A stretch of DNA of 5,859 nucleotides from Oscillospiraceae bacterium UBA3851. Lineage in GTDB: Bacteria; Bacillota; Clostridia; Oscillospirales; Oscillospiraceae. The stretch's first letter is position 1. The number at the start of each line of letters is the position of its first letter. Location of the stretch: the NCBI GenBank assembly GCA_002392625.1, contig DGHJ01000031.1, positions 1 to 5,859 of the forward strand. Reading direction: 5' to 3'. Below, piece by piece: positions 1 to 5,835 of the stretch. The notes under the pieces were generated by a model. That model saw only the letters and a list, made by a program, of their open reading frames with translations. It made no database searches and was not told the DNA's origin. A program made the translations under genes and the position numbers.

Positions 1-697
1 CCACAGGCAGCAGGGCGTTGCGCAGCGCGTGCTTCCAGATCACGGTCTTCTGAGGAACGCCCTTGGCCTTTGCGGTGCGGATGTAATCCTGCCGGATGGT
101 CTCCAGCATGGTGGAGCGGGTCAGACGCATGTCGCTGGCGGCGCTGCCCAGGGCAAGGGTGATGGTCGGCAATATGTAGCCCTGCCAGGTGTCGATGCCG
201 CTGAAGGGCAGCCAGCCCAGCTTCAGCGCAAAGATGATCATCAGCATCAATCCCAGCCAAAAGCCAGGCATGGCGGAGAAGAACATGGCCAGCGTCGTCA
301 GCAGGTTATCCACCCAAGAGTACTGCTTCACCGCGGAGATGATGCCCAGGACTACACCGAGGCCGCAGCCCACCACGGTGGAGGTGACGGCCAGCCAGAA
401 GGTGCAGGAGAAGCGGGACAGGATCGCGTCGAAAACGGGCTTTCCGCTCCGGTAGGAGGATCCGAAGTCGAAGTGCAGCACAATATTTTTTAAATAGTTG
501 AAGAACTGCTGGAAGAACGGCAGATCCGCGCCCAGCTTGTGGTTCAAGGCCGCCACGTCCTCCGGCTTCGCCGTAATACCCAGGATCAGCTCGGCCGGGG
601 TACCGGGCGTCAGATACATGATGGCATAGACCAAGAAGATTGCGCCAAGCAAGACGGGAATCGTTAACACTATTCGTTTGATGACGTACTTGTACAT
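1..697 (-). CDS. DppB/OppB-type ABC transporter permease, partial (N-terminal 232 residues)
   Basis: Inner-membrane subunit of a peptide/nickel-family ABC importer. The reverse complement reads open from ATG at 697 to the window edge with no stop, so the C-terminus (roughly the last third of a usual 305-340 residue protein) is missing. Family features in order: a basic start (MYKYVIKR) and first membrane helix at about residues 9-29 ending in TPGTP; the external LGADLPFFQQF and DFGSSYRSGKPV segments (55-65, 77-88); helices at about 98-122, 131-160 and 174-188; and the cytoplasmic EAA loop at about 202-231, with DYIRTAKAKGV and HALRNALLPV, which docks on the ATPase. The start is supported by a GGGAGGGAG Shine-Dalgarno at 703-711 and a promoter just upstream. 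It is transcribed away from the operon that encodes the binding protein. DppC/DppD/DppF-like genes would be expected further left, but this is not seen. Family call is firm; the transported substrate is unknown. Confidence 0.93.
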   Translation of the reverse strand, partial: MYKYVIKRIVLTIPVLLGAIFLVYAIMYLTPGTPAELILGITAKPEDVAALNHKLGADLPFFQQFFNYLKNIVLHFDFGSSYRSGKPVFDAILSRFSCTFWLAVTSTVVGCGLGVVLGIISAVKQYSWVDNLLTTLAMFFSAMPGFWLGLMLMIIFALKLGWLPFSGIDTWQGYILPTITLALGSAASDMRLTRSTMLETIRQDYIRTAKAKGVPQKTVIWKHALRNALLPV

Positions 698-747
698 GGT
701 TGCTCCCTCCCACATGATACGGCTTCGCCGCAGCGGTTTCTATGGTC

Positions 748-775
748 ACTCTATCACATTTTGCAAAAATGTCAA
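748..775 (-). promoter_or_regulatory. Sigma-A-type promoter for the permease gene
   Basis: Read on the minus strand, a perfect -35 TTGACA (775-770) is followed after 16 nt by TAGAGT (753-748). The -10 is preceded by TGA, giving an extended -10 (TG-n-TAGAGT). A start site near 741 would leave a leader of about 44 nt containing the purine-rich ribosome binding site at 711-703. The -35 lies inside the first plus-strand promoter (761-789), so polymerase occupancy of the two would be mutually exclusive. Recognised by consensus only. Confidence 0.66.
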
Positions 776-789
776 TAATTTTATAAAAT
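761..789 (+). promoter_or_regulatory. Candidate upstream promoter P1 of the flavoprotein operon
   Basis: TTGCAA (761-766) and TAAAAT (784-789) are separated by 17 nt in an AT-rich stretch. The predicted start site is near 796, about 160 nt before the flavoprotein ATG. The element shares its hexamers and spacing exactly with P2, 43 bp downstream. It overlaps the permease promoter on the other strand and lacks the TGn extension that P2 has, so it is the weaker of the two candidates. Confidence 0.42.
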
Positions 790-798
790 CTTCTAAAA

Positions 799-816
799 AA
801 ATATTGCAAAATATTT
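799..816. repeat. Inverted repeat over the P2 -35, candidate operator
   Basis: AAATATT (799-805) and AATATTT (810-816) are perfect complements around a GCAA centre. A second, shorter perfect palindrome, TTTTGCAAAA (759-768), sits at the same place relative to P1. The two centres are about 44 bp apart, close to four helical turns. Sites like these often bind dimeric regulators, but the region is AT-rich, so chance symmetry is possible. No regulator gene is in the window. Confidence 0.33.
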
Positions 817-832
817 AGAGATTTGATAAAAT
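804..832 (+). promoter_or_regulatory. Candidate main promoter P2 of the flavoprotein operon
   Basis: TTGCAA (804-809), a 17-nt spacer and TAAAAT (827-832), with TGa immediately before the -10 (824-826), form an extended -10 promoter. The -10 matches TATAAT at five of six positions. The predicted start is near 839, leaving a leader of about 117 nt before the flavoprotein start codon. Its -35 sits inside a 7-bp inverted repeat at 799-816, a plausible place for a repressor or activator to act. Confidence 0.58.
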
Positions 833-852
833 GTCACCATGAAACCATCGGT

Positions 853-881
853 CACGCTGTCATCCCCCGCGAGACGGCGTG
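853..881 (+). promoter_or_regulatory. Stem-loop in the 5' leader of the flavoprotein mRNA
   Basis: Bases 853-861 (CACGCTGTC) pair with 873-881 (GAGCGGCGTG-like arm, read as GACGGCGTG from 873) in a nine-base-pair stem with one G-U pair and an 11-nt loop. No U-tract follows, so it is not an intrinsic terminator. An alternative stem uses the same 3' arm: 876-881 with 898-903 (four Watson-Crick and two G-U pairs), so two conformations exclude each other. I do not recognise a riboswitch class. It may affect mRNA stability or be incidental. Confidence 0.3.
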
Positions 882-955
882 CTGAACCGGCTGAGAGACA
901 CGTTCAAAATAGGCGAGAGCGACTATCTATTTAGTAGTAAAGTGGAGGAAGCAAT

Positions 956-2908
956 ATGCAGAGCATTGAGAAATGGCCGTACCCCTCCCGTGTGAACGAA
1001 GTGACACGGATGGAGGCGGACGTGATCGTACTGGGAGGCGGCATTGCCGGGTGCATGGCTGCTATCGCGGCGGCCAAGCGCGGCCAGCGCGTCATTCTGG
1101 TGGAGAAGGGCGCCACGAAGCGTTCCGGCGCCGGCGGCTCCGGCTGCGACCACTGGGAGAGCGCCGCCACCAACCCTTGCTCCGGCGTCAGCCCGGAGGA
1201 GCTGGTGCAGGCCATGCTGGACGACAACGACGGATATAACAACGGTATCTCCCACTACATCGAGTGCCGCGAGGGTTGGGATCACCTGCAGGAGATCGAG
1301 CAGATGGGCGGCAAGATCCGGGACACCGAGGACGAGTTCAAGGGCGCCGAGTTCCGGGATGAGAAGACCAAGCTCATGTTCGCCTACGACTATAAGAACA
1401 AGTTCACCATCCGCATCTGGGGCACCACCTTCAAGCCGGCTATGGCCAAGGAGCTGCGCCGCCTGGGAGTCAAGGTGGTGGATCGCGTCATGGTCACCGG
1501 TCTTCTGACCGAAGGCGGGCGGATCGGCGCCAAATGCATCGGCGCAACGGGCATTCATACCCGCACCGGTGCGTTCTACGTCTTCTCCGGAAAAGCCGCC
1601 ATCATCACCATGTCCCGTCCCGCCCGTGTGTGGCTGTTCTCCGCCGCTTATCCCGGTCTGTGCGAGTTCCGTCCCCTGCAGACCATCGGCGACGGCCACG
1701 CCATGGGCTGGCGCATCGGCGCGGAGTTCAACATGATGGAGAAGTCCGTTCGGGCGGAATTTTCCGCAGCCGGGCGCTCCTTCCCTCCCTACAGCGCAGG
1801 CAACAACCACAACACCTGGTACCCCGCCTCCATGGTAGATGCTGAAGGCAAGGAGATCCCCTATGCCGACCGTGACGGCAACATTCTCAGCACCGTCAGC
1901 CAGCGGTTCCAGCCGGCAAAAGGCCAGCACTACTTCCTCAAGGGCGGCAATATCGAGCAGGCCAAGTATGAATACGACGGCCCGGAGACCCTGAACTACG
2001 AGAAGCTCAGCAAAATGGGCTACAAGCTTCCCTTCTACACCGACCTGAGCCTGATGCCGGAGCTGGAGCGCAAGGTGATCTGGGGCATGATGGTGGGCCA
2101 GGAGGGCAAGACCAACGTGCCCGTCTACAAAAACTTCACCGAGGCCGGGTTCGACCCCACCCGCGATGTGCTGCAGTGCTACGGCACCGGCTGGACCAGC
2201 GCCGAATTCCTGCCCCAGGAGCGGCAGCTCTTCGGTATGCCCGGCGGCTTTATGAACGACTGGAATCTGATGACCAACATCGAGGGTCTGTTCGTAGCCG
2301 GCGATTCCCTCTTCTCCTCCAACTGCTTCGGCCACGCCGCCTCCACTGGCTCCTATGCCGGCCGGAAGGCCGCCGCCTTTGCCGCCGGGCAGGACGAGGT
2401 GATCGCGCCGGACGAGGAACAGATCCAGAAGGAGATCCGGCGTGTTTACGCGCCGCTGTACGCCGACCCGATCAACGGTATCAGCTGGAAAGAGCTGAAC
2501 GAGGCCATCAGCAAGGCCATGCAGAACTACTGCGGTGAGCAGAAGCGAGACGAGCTGCTGCTTAGCGGCGTGGAGCTGCTGGAGCGGTATGAGAGAGACG
2601 TCGTGCCCCACGCCTATGCCGCCAACCCCCACGAGCTGATGCGGCTGCTGGAGGTCTTCGACATCCTGACGGTGGCCCAGATCATCCTGCAGGCCTGCCT
2701 GGCCCGCCACCAGACCTGCCCGAAGCTGGAGTTCTACCGCACCGACGACGACGGCGCCCCTGCCAAGCCCTTCATCTGCATCCACACAGACGGTAAAAAA
2801 GTGATCTCCCGCGAGGTCCCTCTGGACTACGCCGGTGATATCAAAACCAACTACGAGAAATACAACCAGGATTACATCGCCGAAAAAGCAAAGGAGGTGC
2901 TGGCATGA
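956..2908 (+). CDS. FAD-dependent oxidoreductase, AprA/FrdA-superfamily flavoprotein subunit
   Basis: A 650-residue soluble flavoprotein, expected to exchange electrons between FAD and the [4Fe-4S] partner encoded next. Visible features: the Rossmann FAD motif VIVLGGGIAG (23-32) with the ribose-binding Glu at 50; the RSGAGGSG loop (56-63); a substrate/capping domain in the middle; the second FAD contact GLFVAGD (444-450) followed by CFGHAASTGSYAGRKAA (457-473); and a helical C-terminal domain (about 485-600). The RSGA loop and the length (AprA is about 640-660) favour the adenylylsulfate reductase alpha branch over SdhA/FrdA. The His that bonds FAD in SdhA/FrdA is replaced by Gly58, so FAD should be non-covalent. 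No signal peptide is present, so it is cytoplasmic. GGAGG at 944-948, 7 nt from ATG 956, decides the start; Met19 at 1010 has no good ribosome site. The family is clear; the substrate is not, and true APS reductase activity is doubtful because no sulfate-reduction genes are nearby. Confidence 0.88.
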   Translation: MQSIEKWPYPSRVNEVTRMEADVIVLGGGIAGCMAAIAAAKRGQRVILVEKGATKRSGAGGSGCDHWESAATNPCSGVSPEELVQAMLDDNDGYNNGISHYIECREGWDHLQEIEQMGGKIRDTEDEFKGAEFRDEKTKLMFAYDYKNKFTIRIWGTTFKPAMAKELRRLGVKVVDRVMVTGLLTEGGRIGAKCIGATGIHTRTGAFYVFSGKAAIITMSRPARVWLFSAAYPGLCEFRPLQTIGDGHAMGWRIGAEFNMMEKSVRAEFSAAGRSFPPYSAGNNHNTWYPASMVDAEGKEIPYADRDGNILSTVSQRFQPAKGQHYFLKGGNIEQAKYEYDGPETLNYEKLSKMGYKLPFYTDLSLMPELERKVIWGMMVGQEGKTNVPVYKNFTEAGFDPTRDVLQCYGTGWTSAEFLPQERQLFGMPGGFMNDWNLMTNIEGLFVAGDSLFSSNCFGHAASTGSYAGRKAAAFAAGQDEVIAPDEEQIQKEIRRVYAPLYADPINGISWKELNEAISKAMQNYCGEQKRDELLLSGVELLERYERDVVPHAYAANPHELMRLLEVFDILTVAQIILQACLARHQTCPKLEFYRTDDDGAPAKPFICIHTDGKKVISREVPLDYAGDIKTNYEKYNQDYIAEKAKEVLA

Positions 2909-3198
2909 GCGAGATCAAGGAATTTGCCTTCCGTCAAACGCCGCCCGCCGTTCCCATCCGGTTCGACGAGACCAAGTGCATCGGGTGCAACCGCTGCATG
3001 GAGATCTGCATGATCGACGTGATGACCCCCGGCGAAACGGGACAGCATCCCGTCGTATCCTTCCCCGATGAGTGCTGGTACTGCGGCTGCTGCGTGATGG
3101 AGTGTCCCACCGGCGCCATCAGCCTGCATCACCCGTTGATGAATCAGACCCGCTGGGTCCCAAAGGCAAGCCTGTTAAAAAAGAAGGAGGTCGAGTAA
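2905..3198 (+). CDS. Two-cluster [4Fe-4S] ferredoxin, AprB-like electron-transfer partner
   Basis: A 97-residue iron-sulfur protein with two full cluster motifs: C25-x2-C28-x2-C31-x3-C35 and C57-x2-C60-x2-C63-x3-C67-P, the second followed by TGAI as in bacterial ferredoxins. The first motif lacks the usual Pro after its last Cys (Met36), and the second has an extra Cys62. The 21-residue spacing between the motifs is longer than in small clostridial ferredoxins and, with ECWYCGCCVMECP, recalls AprB, though the protein is shorter than AprB (about 150) and lacks its long C-terminal tail. It overlaps the flavoprotein stop by ATGA and has AAGGAGG at 2891-2897, so the two are translationally coupled and probably form a complex. 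The C-terminus is basic (KASLLKKKEVE). It most likely feeds electrons to, or takes them from, the flavoprotein FAD. Confidence 0.9.
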   Translation: MSEIKEFAFRQTPPAVPIRFDETKCIGCNRCMEICMIDVMTPGETGQHPVVSFPDECWYCGCCVMECPTGAISLHHPLMNQTRWVPKASLLKKKEVE

Positions 3199-3199
3199 T

Positions 3200-4213
3200 A
3201 TGGCAAATTTTGAGCTTCTGAAGGAGCTGTCCCAGGCCTGGGGCGTTGCCGGACGCGAGAAAAACATCCGCGCCATCATCCTGCGAGAGATCGAAGGGTA
3301 TGTAGACAGTGTCTACACCGACAACATCGGCAATATCATCGCCTTGAAAAAGGGCAACGGCAGCGCCGAGGGTAAGAAGATCATGCTCTCCGCCCATATG
3401 GACGAGATCGGCGTGCAGGTGAAAAAGATCGAGTCCGACGGCCGCATCAAGGTCTGCAGCGTGGGCTGGGTCTGGACGGCCGCCATGTATAACGACCGGC
3501 TCCGGTTCCAGAACGGCACCATCGGCGTGGTGGGCTGCGAGGGCAACATTGAAGAGGCCAAAAACGACTGCGGCAAGCTTTATGTGGATATCGGCTGCAC
3601 CTCCAAGGAGGAAACCGAGAAGTACGTAAAGGTGGGCGATTACGCCGGCTTCTGCGGCGAGTACTATGAGCTGCAGAACGACAAGGTCAGCGCCAAAACC
3701 TTTGACGACCGCGCCGGCTGCTTCATGCTGATCGAGGCTCTCAAGCGCAACAACGGTGAAGGGCCCAACGACGTGTATTACGTCTTCTCCGTACAGGAGG
3801 AGGTGGGCTGCCGCGGCGCGACCGCAGCTGCGGCACAGGTGAAGCCGGATATCGGCATCAGCGTGGACGTAACGCCGGATCACTTCTACCCCTGCGATCT
3901 GGAGGGCTGCAACGCCGTGGGCGAGGGCATCAGCGTCACCCTGGGCGACCCCAGCGCCATGCTGGATGAGGATCTGGTGGAGGCGATGCTGGATTGCTGC
4001 GAGGAGCACCACATCCCCTACCAGCGCGGCGTCATGGATCGGGGCGGCACGGACGCCAGCAGCATGAACCTGTCCAACCAGGGCGTGCGGGTGGCCGGTA
4101 TCGCTCTGGTGGATCGTTATCCCCACAGCCAGTGCTCCGTTATCTCCAAGAAGGACGCCGAGGCCGGCATCGACCTGATCCACCACTATACCCACCGCAC
4201 GTTTCAGTTTTAG
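3200..4213 (+). CDS. M42-family metallo-aminopeptidase
   Basis: A cytoplasmic di-metal (Zn/Co) peptidase of the M42 family (TET/FrvX/YsdC type), which trims residues from the N-terminus of short peptides and usually forms dodecameric shells. Expected residues are all present: H66 and D68 in SAHMDEIG, the bridging Asp in TFDDR (169-170), catalytic E200 and ligand E201 in VQEEVGCRGA, D223 in SVDVTPD, and H309 in RYPHS. GGTDAS (282-287) is also typical. The inserted PDZ-like domain falls at about 72-160. The length of 337 matches the family (330-360), so it looks intact. AAGGAGG at 3184-3190 lies 9 nt before ATG, and only 1 nt separates it from the ferredoxin stop, placing it in the same operon. 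Members are sometimes annotated as endoglucanase or deblocking aminopeptidase; those names are less likely here. The natural substrate is unknown. Confidence 0.93.
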   Translation: MANFELLKELSQAWGVAGREKNIRAIILREIEGYVDSVYTDNIGNIIALKKGNGSAEGKKIMLSAHMDEIGVQVKKIESDGRIKVCSVGWVWTAAMYNDRLRFQNGTIGVVGCEGNIEEAKNDCGKLYVDIGCTSKEETEKYVKVGDYAGFCGEYYELQNDKVSAKTFDDRAGCFMLIEALKRNNGEGPNDVYYVFSVQEEVGCRGATAAAAQVKPDIGISVDVTPDHFYPCDLEGCNAVGEGISVTLGDPSAMLDEDLVEAMLDCCEEHHIPYQRGVMDRGGTDASSMNLSNQGVRVAGIALVDRYPHSQCSVISKKDAEAGIDLIHHYTHRTFQF

Positions 4214-4214
4214 G

Positions 4215-4240
4215 ATTTTTACGCTGCACAGCGTGGAAAT
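4215..4240 (+). promoter_or_regulatory. Intercistronic stem-loop between peptidase and binding-protein genes
   Basis: Directly after the peptidase stop, ACGCTG (4221-4226) pairs with CAGCGT (4229-4234). The stem extends outward through two G-U and four A-U pairs to 4215/4240, giving up to 12 base pairs (the innermost may open to a 4-nt loop). The run of Ts precedes rather than follows the stem on the plus strand, so it is not a plus-strand terminator. Position suggests an mRNA-processing or 3'-protecting element that lets the binding protein be made at a different level from the upstream enzymes. This is inferred. Confidence 0.42.
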
Positions 4241-4256
4241 GATATGAAAAAGATTG

Positions 4257-4264
4257 AAAAGGAG
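4257..4264 (+). promoter_or_regulatory. Ribosome binding site fixing the binding-protein start
   Basis: AAAAGGAG lies 9 nt before ATG 4274, the start that gives a proper lipoprotein leader. An in-frame ATG at 4244 would add the charged stretch MKKIEKEIDH before the signal peptide and has no comparable ribosome site, so 4274 is preferred. Confidence 0.75.
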
Positions 4265-4273
4265 ATCGACCAC

Positions 4274-5782
4274 ATGAAAAAGTATCTTGCATTGCTGCTG
4301 GGTCTTGTGATGGCCCTGTCTCTGGTCGCCTGCGGCGGCGGCAGCAGCACCCACAGCAAGGACAGCATCATCATCGCCGTGGATGCTGACTGCGAAACCA
4401 TGCACCCGGTAAACACCAGCACCGCCATTGAGACCAATCTGATCAACCAGATCTACGACACCCTGGCCCTTGACAATCCCGCCGATCCCACCGGCGACAT
4501 GCTCCCCCGCGTGGCCGAGAGCTGGGAGATCAGCGAGGATGGCTGCTGCTACACCTTCCACCTGCGCCAGGGCGTCAAGTTTCATGACGGCAGCGCCCTT
4601 ACCGCTGCGGACGTGGGCTTCAGCCTGGACCTGTGCGCCGCATCCGAATACCAGGGCTCCATGGTGGACGGCATGGACCACTGGGAGATCGTGGACGACA
4701 ACACCATCAAGGTCTACACCGCCTCCCCCTATGCCCCCTTCCTGCGCAGCGTGGTGGACGTTCCCATCGGCTGCAAGGCTTACTATGAGTCCGTCAGCGA
4801 GGAGGCCTTCTCCCAGAACCCCATCGGCTGCGGCCCCTACAAGTTCGTCAATCACAAGGAGGGCGACAGCATCACGCTGGAGGCCTTTGAGGACTACTAC
4901 GGCGGCGCTCCCGCCATCAAGAACGTGACCTTCAAGATCATTGCCGACGTGGCCTCCATGTCCGTTGGTTTGAAGGCGAGGCAGATCGACTTCGCCGAGA
5001 TCGACGCCTCCGTGCGCTCCACACTGGAGTCCGCCAAGGGCGTCAAGGTCGAGTCCGTGGACGCCACCACCTTTGCCTTTGTGGCCATGAACACCCAGGT
5101 GGCTCCCTATGACAACGTGAAGTTCCGCCAGGCTATCAACTACGCCATCGACCGTGAGGCGCTGGTGACCGCCTATGCCGAGGGTCAGGGCGAGGTCAAC
5201 TCCAACCTGCTGACCCCCGCACGCGAGGGCTACTCCACCGCCCAGAAGCAGTACACCTATGATCCCGATCAGGCCAAGGCGCTGCTGAAGGAGTGCGGCT
5301 ATGAGAATGGCTACGACATGGGCAAGCTGATCGTGGCCGAGAACTACAAGCTGCTGGCTCAGATCGTTCAGTCCGACCTGGCCAAGGTGGGCCTGACCTG
5401 CGAGCTGGAGATCCTGGAGTTCAACGCCTATCTGGATAAGCTGATGGACGGCGACTTCGGCATCACCTGCCTGCAGATGGCGCTGGAGGGCGACACCCAG
5501 CAGCTGTCTCTGGCTCTGACCGCCGATTACATCGGCATGGCCAACAACGCCCGCTGGTCCGACGAGCGGGTGGAGAAGCTGTTCCAGCAGGCTGTGGAAA
5601 CCGTGGATGAGGACGAGCGCACCGCCATCTATGAGCAGATCTTCACCATCGTGCAGGACGAGGCTGTGTACTGCGTGCTGTTCAACCCCACCATGCTGTT
5701 TGCCTACAACGACAGCCTGGATCCCGGCACCATCGCCCTGGAGGGCTACTACTACCTGCAGGATTTCACCTGGAAAGACTGA
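4274..5782 (+). CDS. Family 5 extracellular solute-binding lipoprotein (DppA/OppA-like)
   Basis: Substrate-capture subunit of a peptide-type ABC importer, anchored outside the membrane by lipid. The 502-residue protein starts MKKYLALLLG, has a hydrophobic core, and a lipobox L17-V-A-C20 followed by a Gly/Ser linker. Family 5 landmarks: AESWEISEDG...YTFHLRQGVKFHDG then LTAADV (81-115), NPIGCGPYKF (182-191) with EDYYGG (206-211), VKFRQAINYAIDREALV (282-298), and the closing PTMLFAYNDSLDPG region (472-485). The length fits the family (500-540). Mature protein contains about nine cysteines beyond the lipidated one, consistent with an anaerobic habitat. It is the last gene before a strong terminator. 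Its permease partner is probably the divergent gene at 1-697, since none follows on this strand. Ligand cannot be read from sequence: family members bind peptides, nickel, haem, sugars or opines. A longer start at 4244 is possible but unlikely. Confidence 0.93.
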   Translation: MKKYLALLLGLVMALSLVACGGGSSTHSKDSIIIAVDADCETMHPVNTSTAIETNLINQIYDTLALDNPADPTGDMLPRVAESWEISEDGCCYTFHLRQGVKFHDGSALTAADVGFSLDLCAASEYQGSMVDGMDHWEIVDDNTIKVYTASPYAPFLRSVVDVPIGCKAYYESVSEEAFSQNPIGCGPYKFVNHKEGDSITLEAFEDYYGGAPAIKNVTFKIIADVASMSVGLKARQIDFAEIDASVRSTLESAKGVKVESVDATTFAFVAMNTQVAPYDNVKFRQAINYAIDREALVTAYAEGQGEVNSNLLTPAREGYSTAQKQYTYDPDQAKALLKECGYENGYDMGKLIVAENYKLLAQIVQSDLAKVGLTCELEILEFNAYLDKLMDGDFGITCLQMALEGDTQQLSLALTADYIGMANNARWSDERVEKLFQQAVETVDEDERTAIYEQIFTIVQDEAVYCVLFNPTMLFAYNDSLDPGTIALEGYYYLQDFTWKD

Positions 5783-5796
5783 TTGATCTTACATAG

Positions 5797-5835
5797 CAAA
5801 AAATGAGAGCGCCCGGTGGGCGCTCTCATTTTTTG
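5797..5835 (+). terminator. Strong intrinsic terminator ending the operon
   Basis: Fourteen bases after the binding-protein stop, 5797-5814 pairs perfectly with 5818-5835 (18 bp) around a GGT loop. The GC-rich core GAGAGCGCCC is flanked by six As upstream and six Ts downstream (5829-5834), so it should work on both strands and could also end a convergent transcript coming from the right. Confidence 0.95.

Larger units (their letters stand above)
744..862. repeat. 13-bp imperfect direct repeat flanking the promoter cluster
   Basis: The repeat units lie at 744-756 (GGTCACTCTATCA) and 850-862 (GGTCACGCTGTCA) and match at 11 of 13 positions, 106 bp apart. The first overlaps the -10 of the permease promoter. 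The second lies just after the predicted P2 start, at the foot of the leader hairpin. A related GTCACCAT occurs at 833-840. They could be paired regulator sites bracketing the divergent promoters. This is inference from position and similarity. Confidence 0.3.

Noticed and set aside
842..856. Possible catabolite-responsive (cre) site around TGAAACCATCGGTCA
   Set aside because: It is one base too long and lacks the central CG of the TGWAANCGNTNWCA consensus.
888..900. GGCTGAGAGA, resembling the conserved CUGAGA of the TPP riboswitch
   Set aside because: The downstream half of that riboswitch (CUGAUCUGG...AAUGCCAGCG) and the closing helix are absent, and the operon has no thiamine genes.
879..995. 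Frame from GTG 879 reading VLNRLRDTFKIG..., ending with a vaguely GntR-like KVEEAICRALRNGRTPPV
   Set aside because: It overlaps the flavoprotein start out of frame, stops at TGA at 993-995 and has no ribosome site; the resemblance is too short to support a gene remnant.
923..2785. A 620-codon open frame on the minus strand opposite the flavoprotein gene
   Set aside because: It is a shadow of GC-rich codon use: low-complexity composition rich in Gly, Ala, Val, His and Leu, no recognisable domain, and the plus-strand frame has clear FAD motifs and a ribosome site.
956..2908. Naming the flavoprotein aprA outright
   Set aside because: Only family-level resemblance is visible; no sulfate-reduction genes are nearby and the partner ferredoxin is shorter than AprB, so a gene symbol would overstate the evidence.
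4244..4273. Upstream in-frame ATG for the binding protein
   Set aside because: It would put ten mostly charged residues before the lipoprotein signal and has no good ribosome site, whereas AAAAGGAG is well placed for ATG 4274.
3119..4855. A 578-codon open frame on the minus strand across the peptidase and binding-protein genes
   Set aside because: Same kind of shadow: it spans two well-supported plus-strand genes and their gap, and shows biased composition without family motifs.
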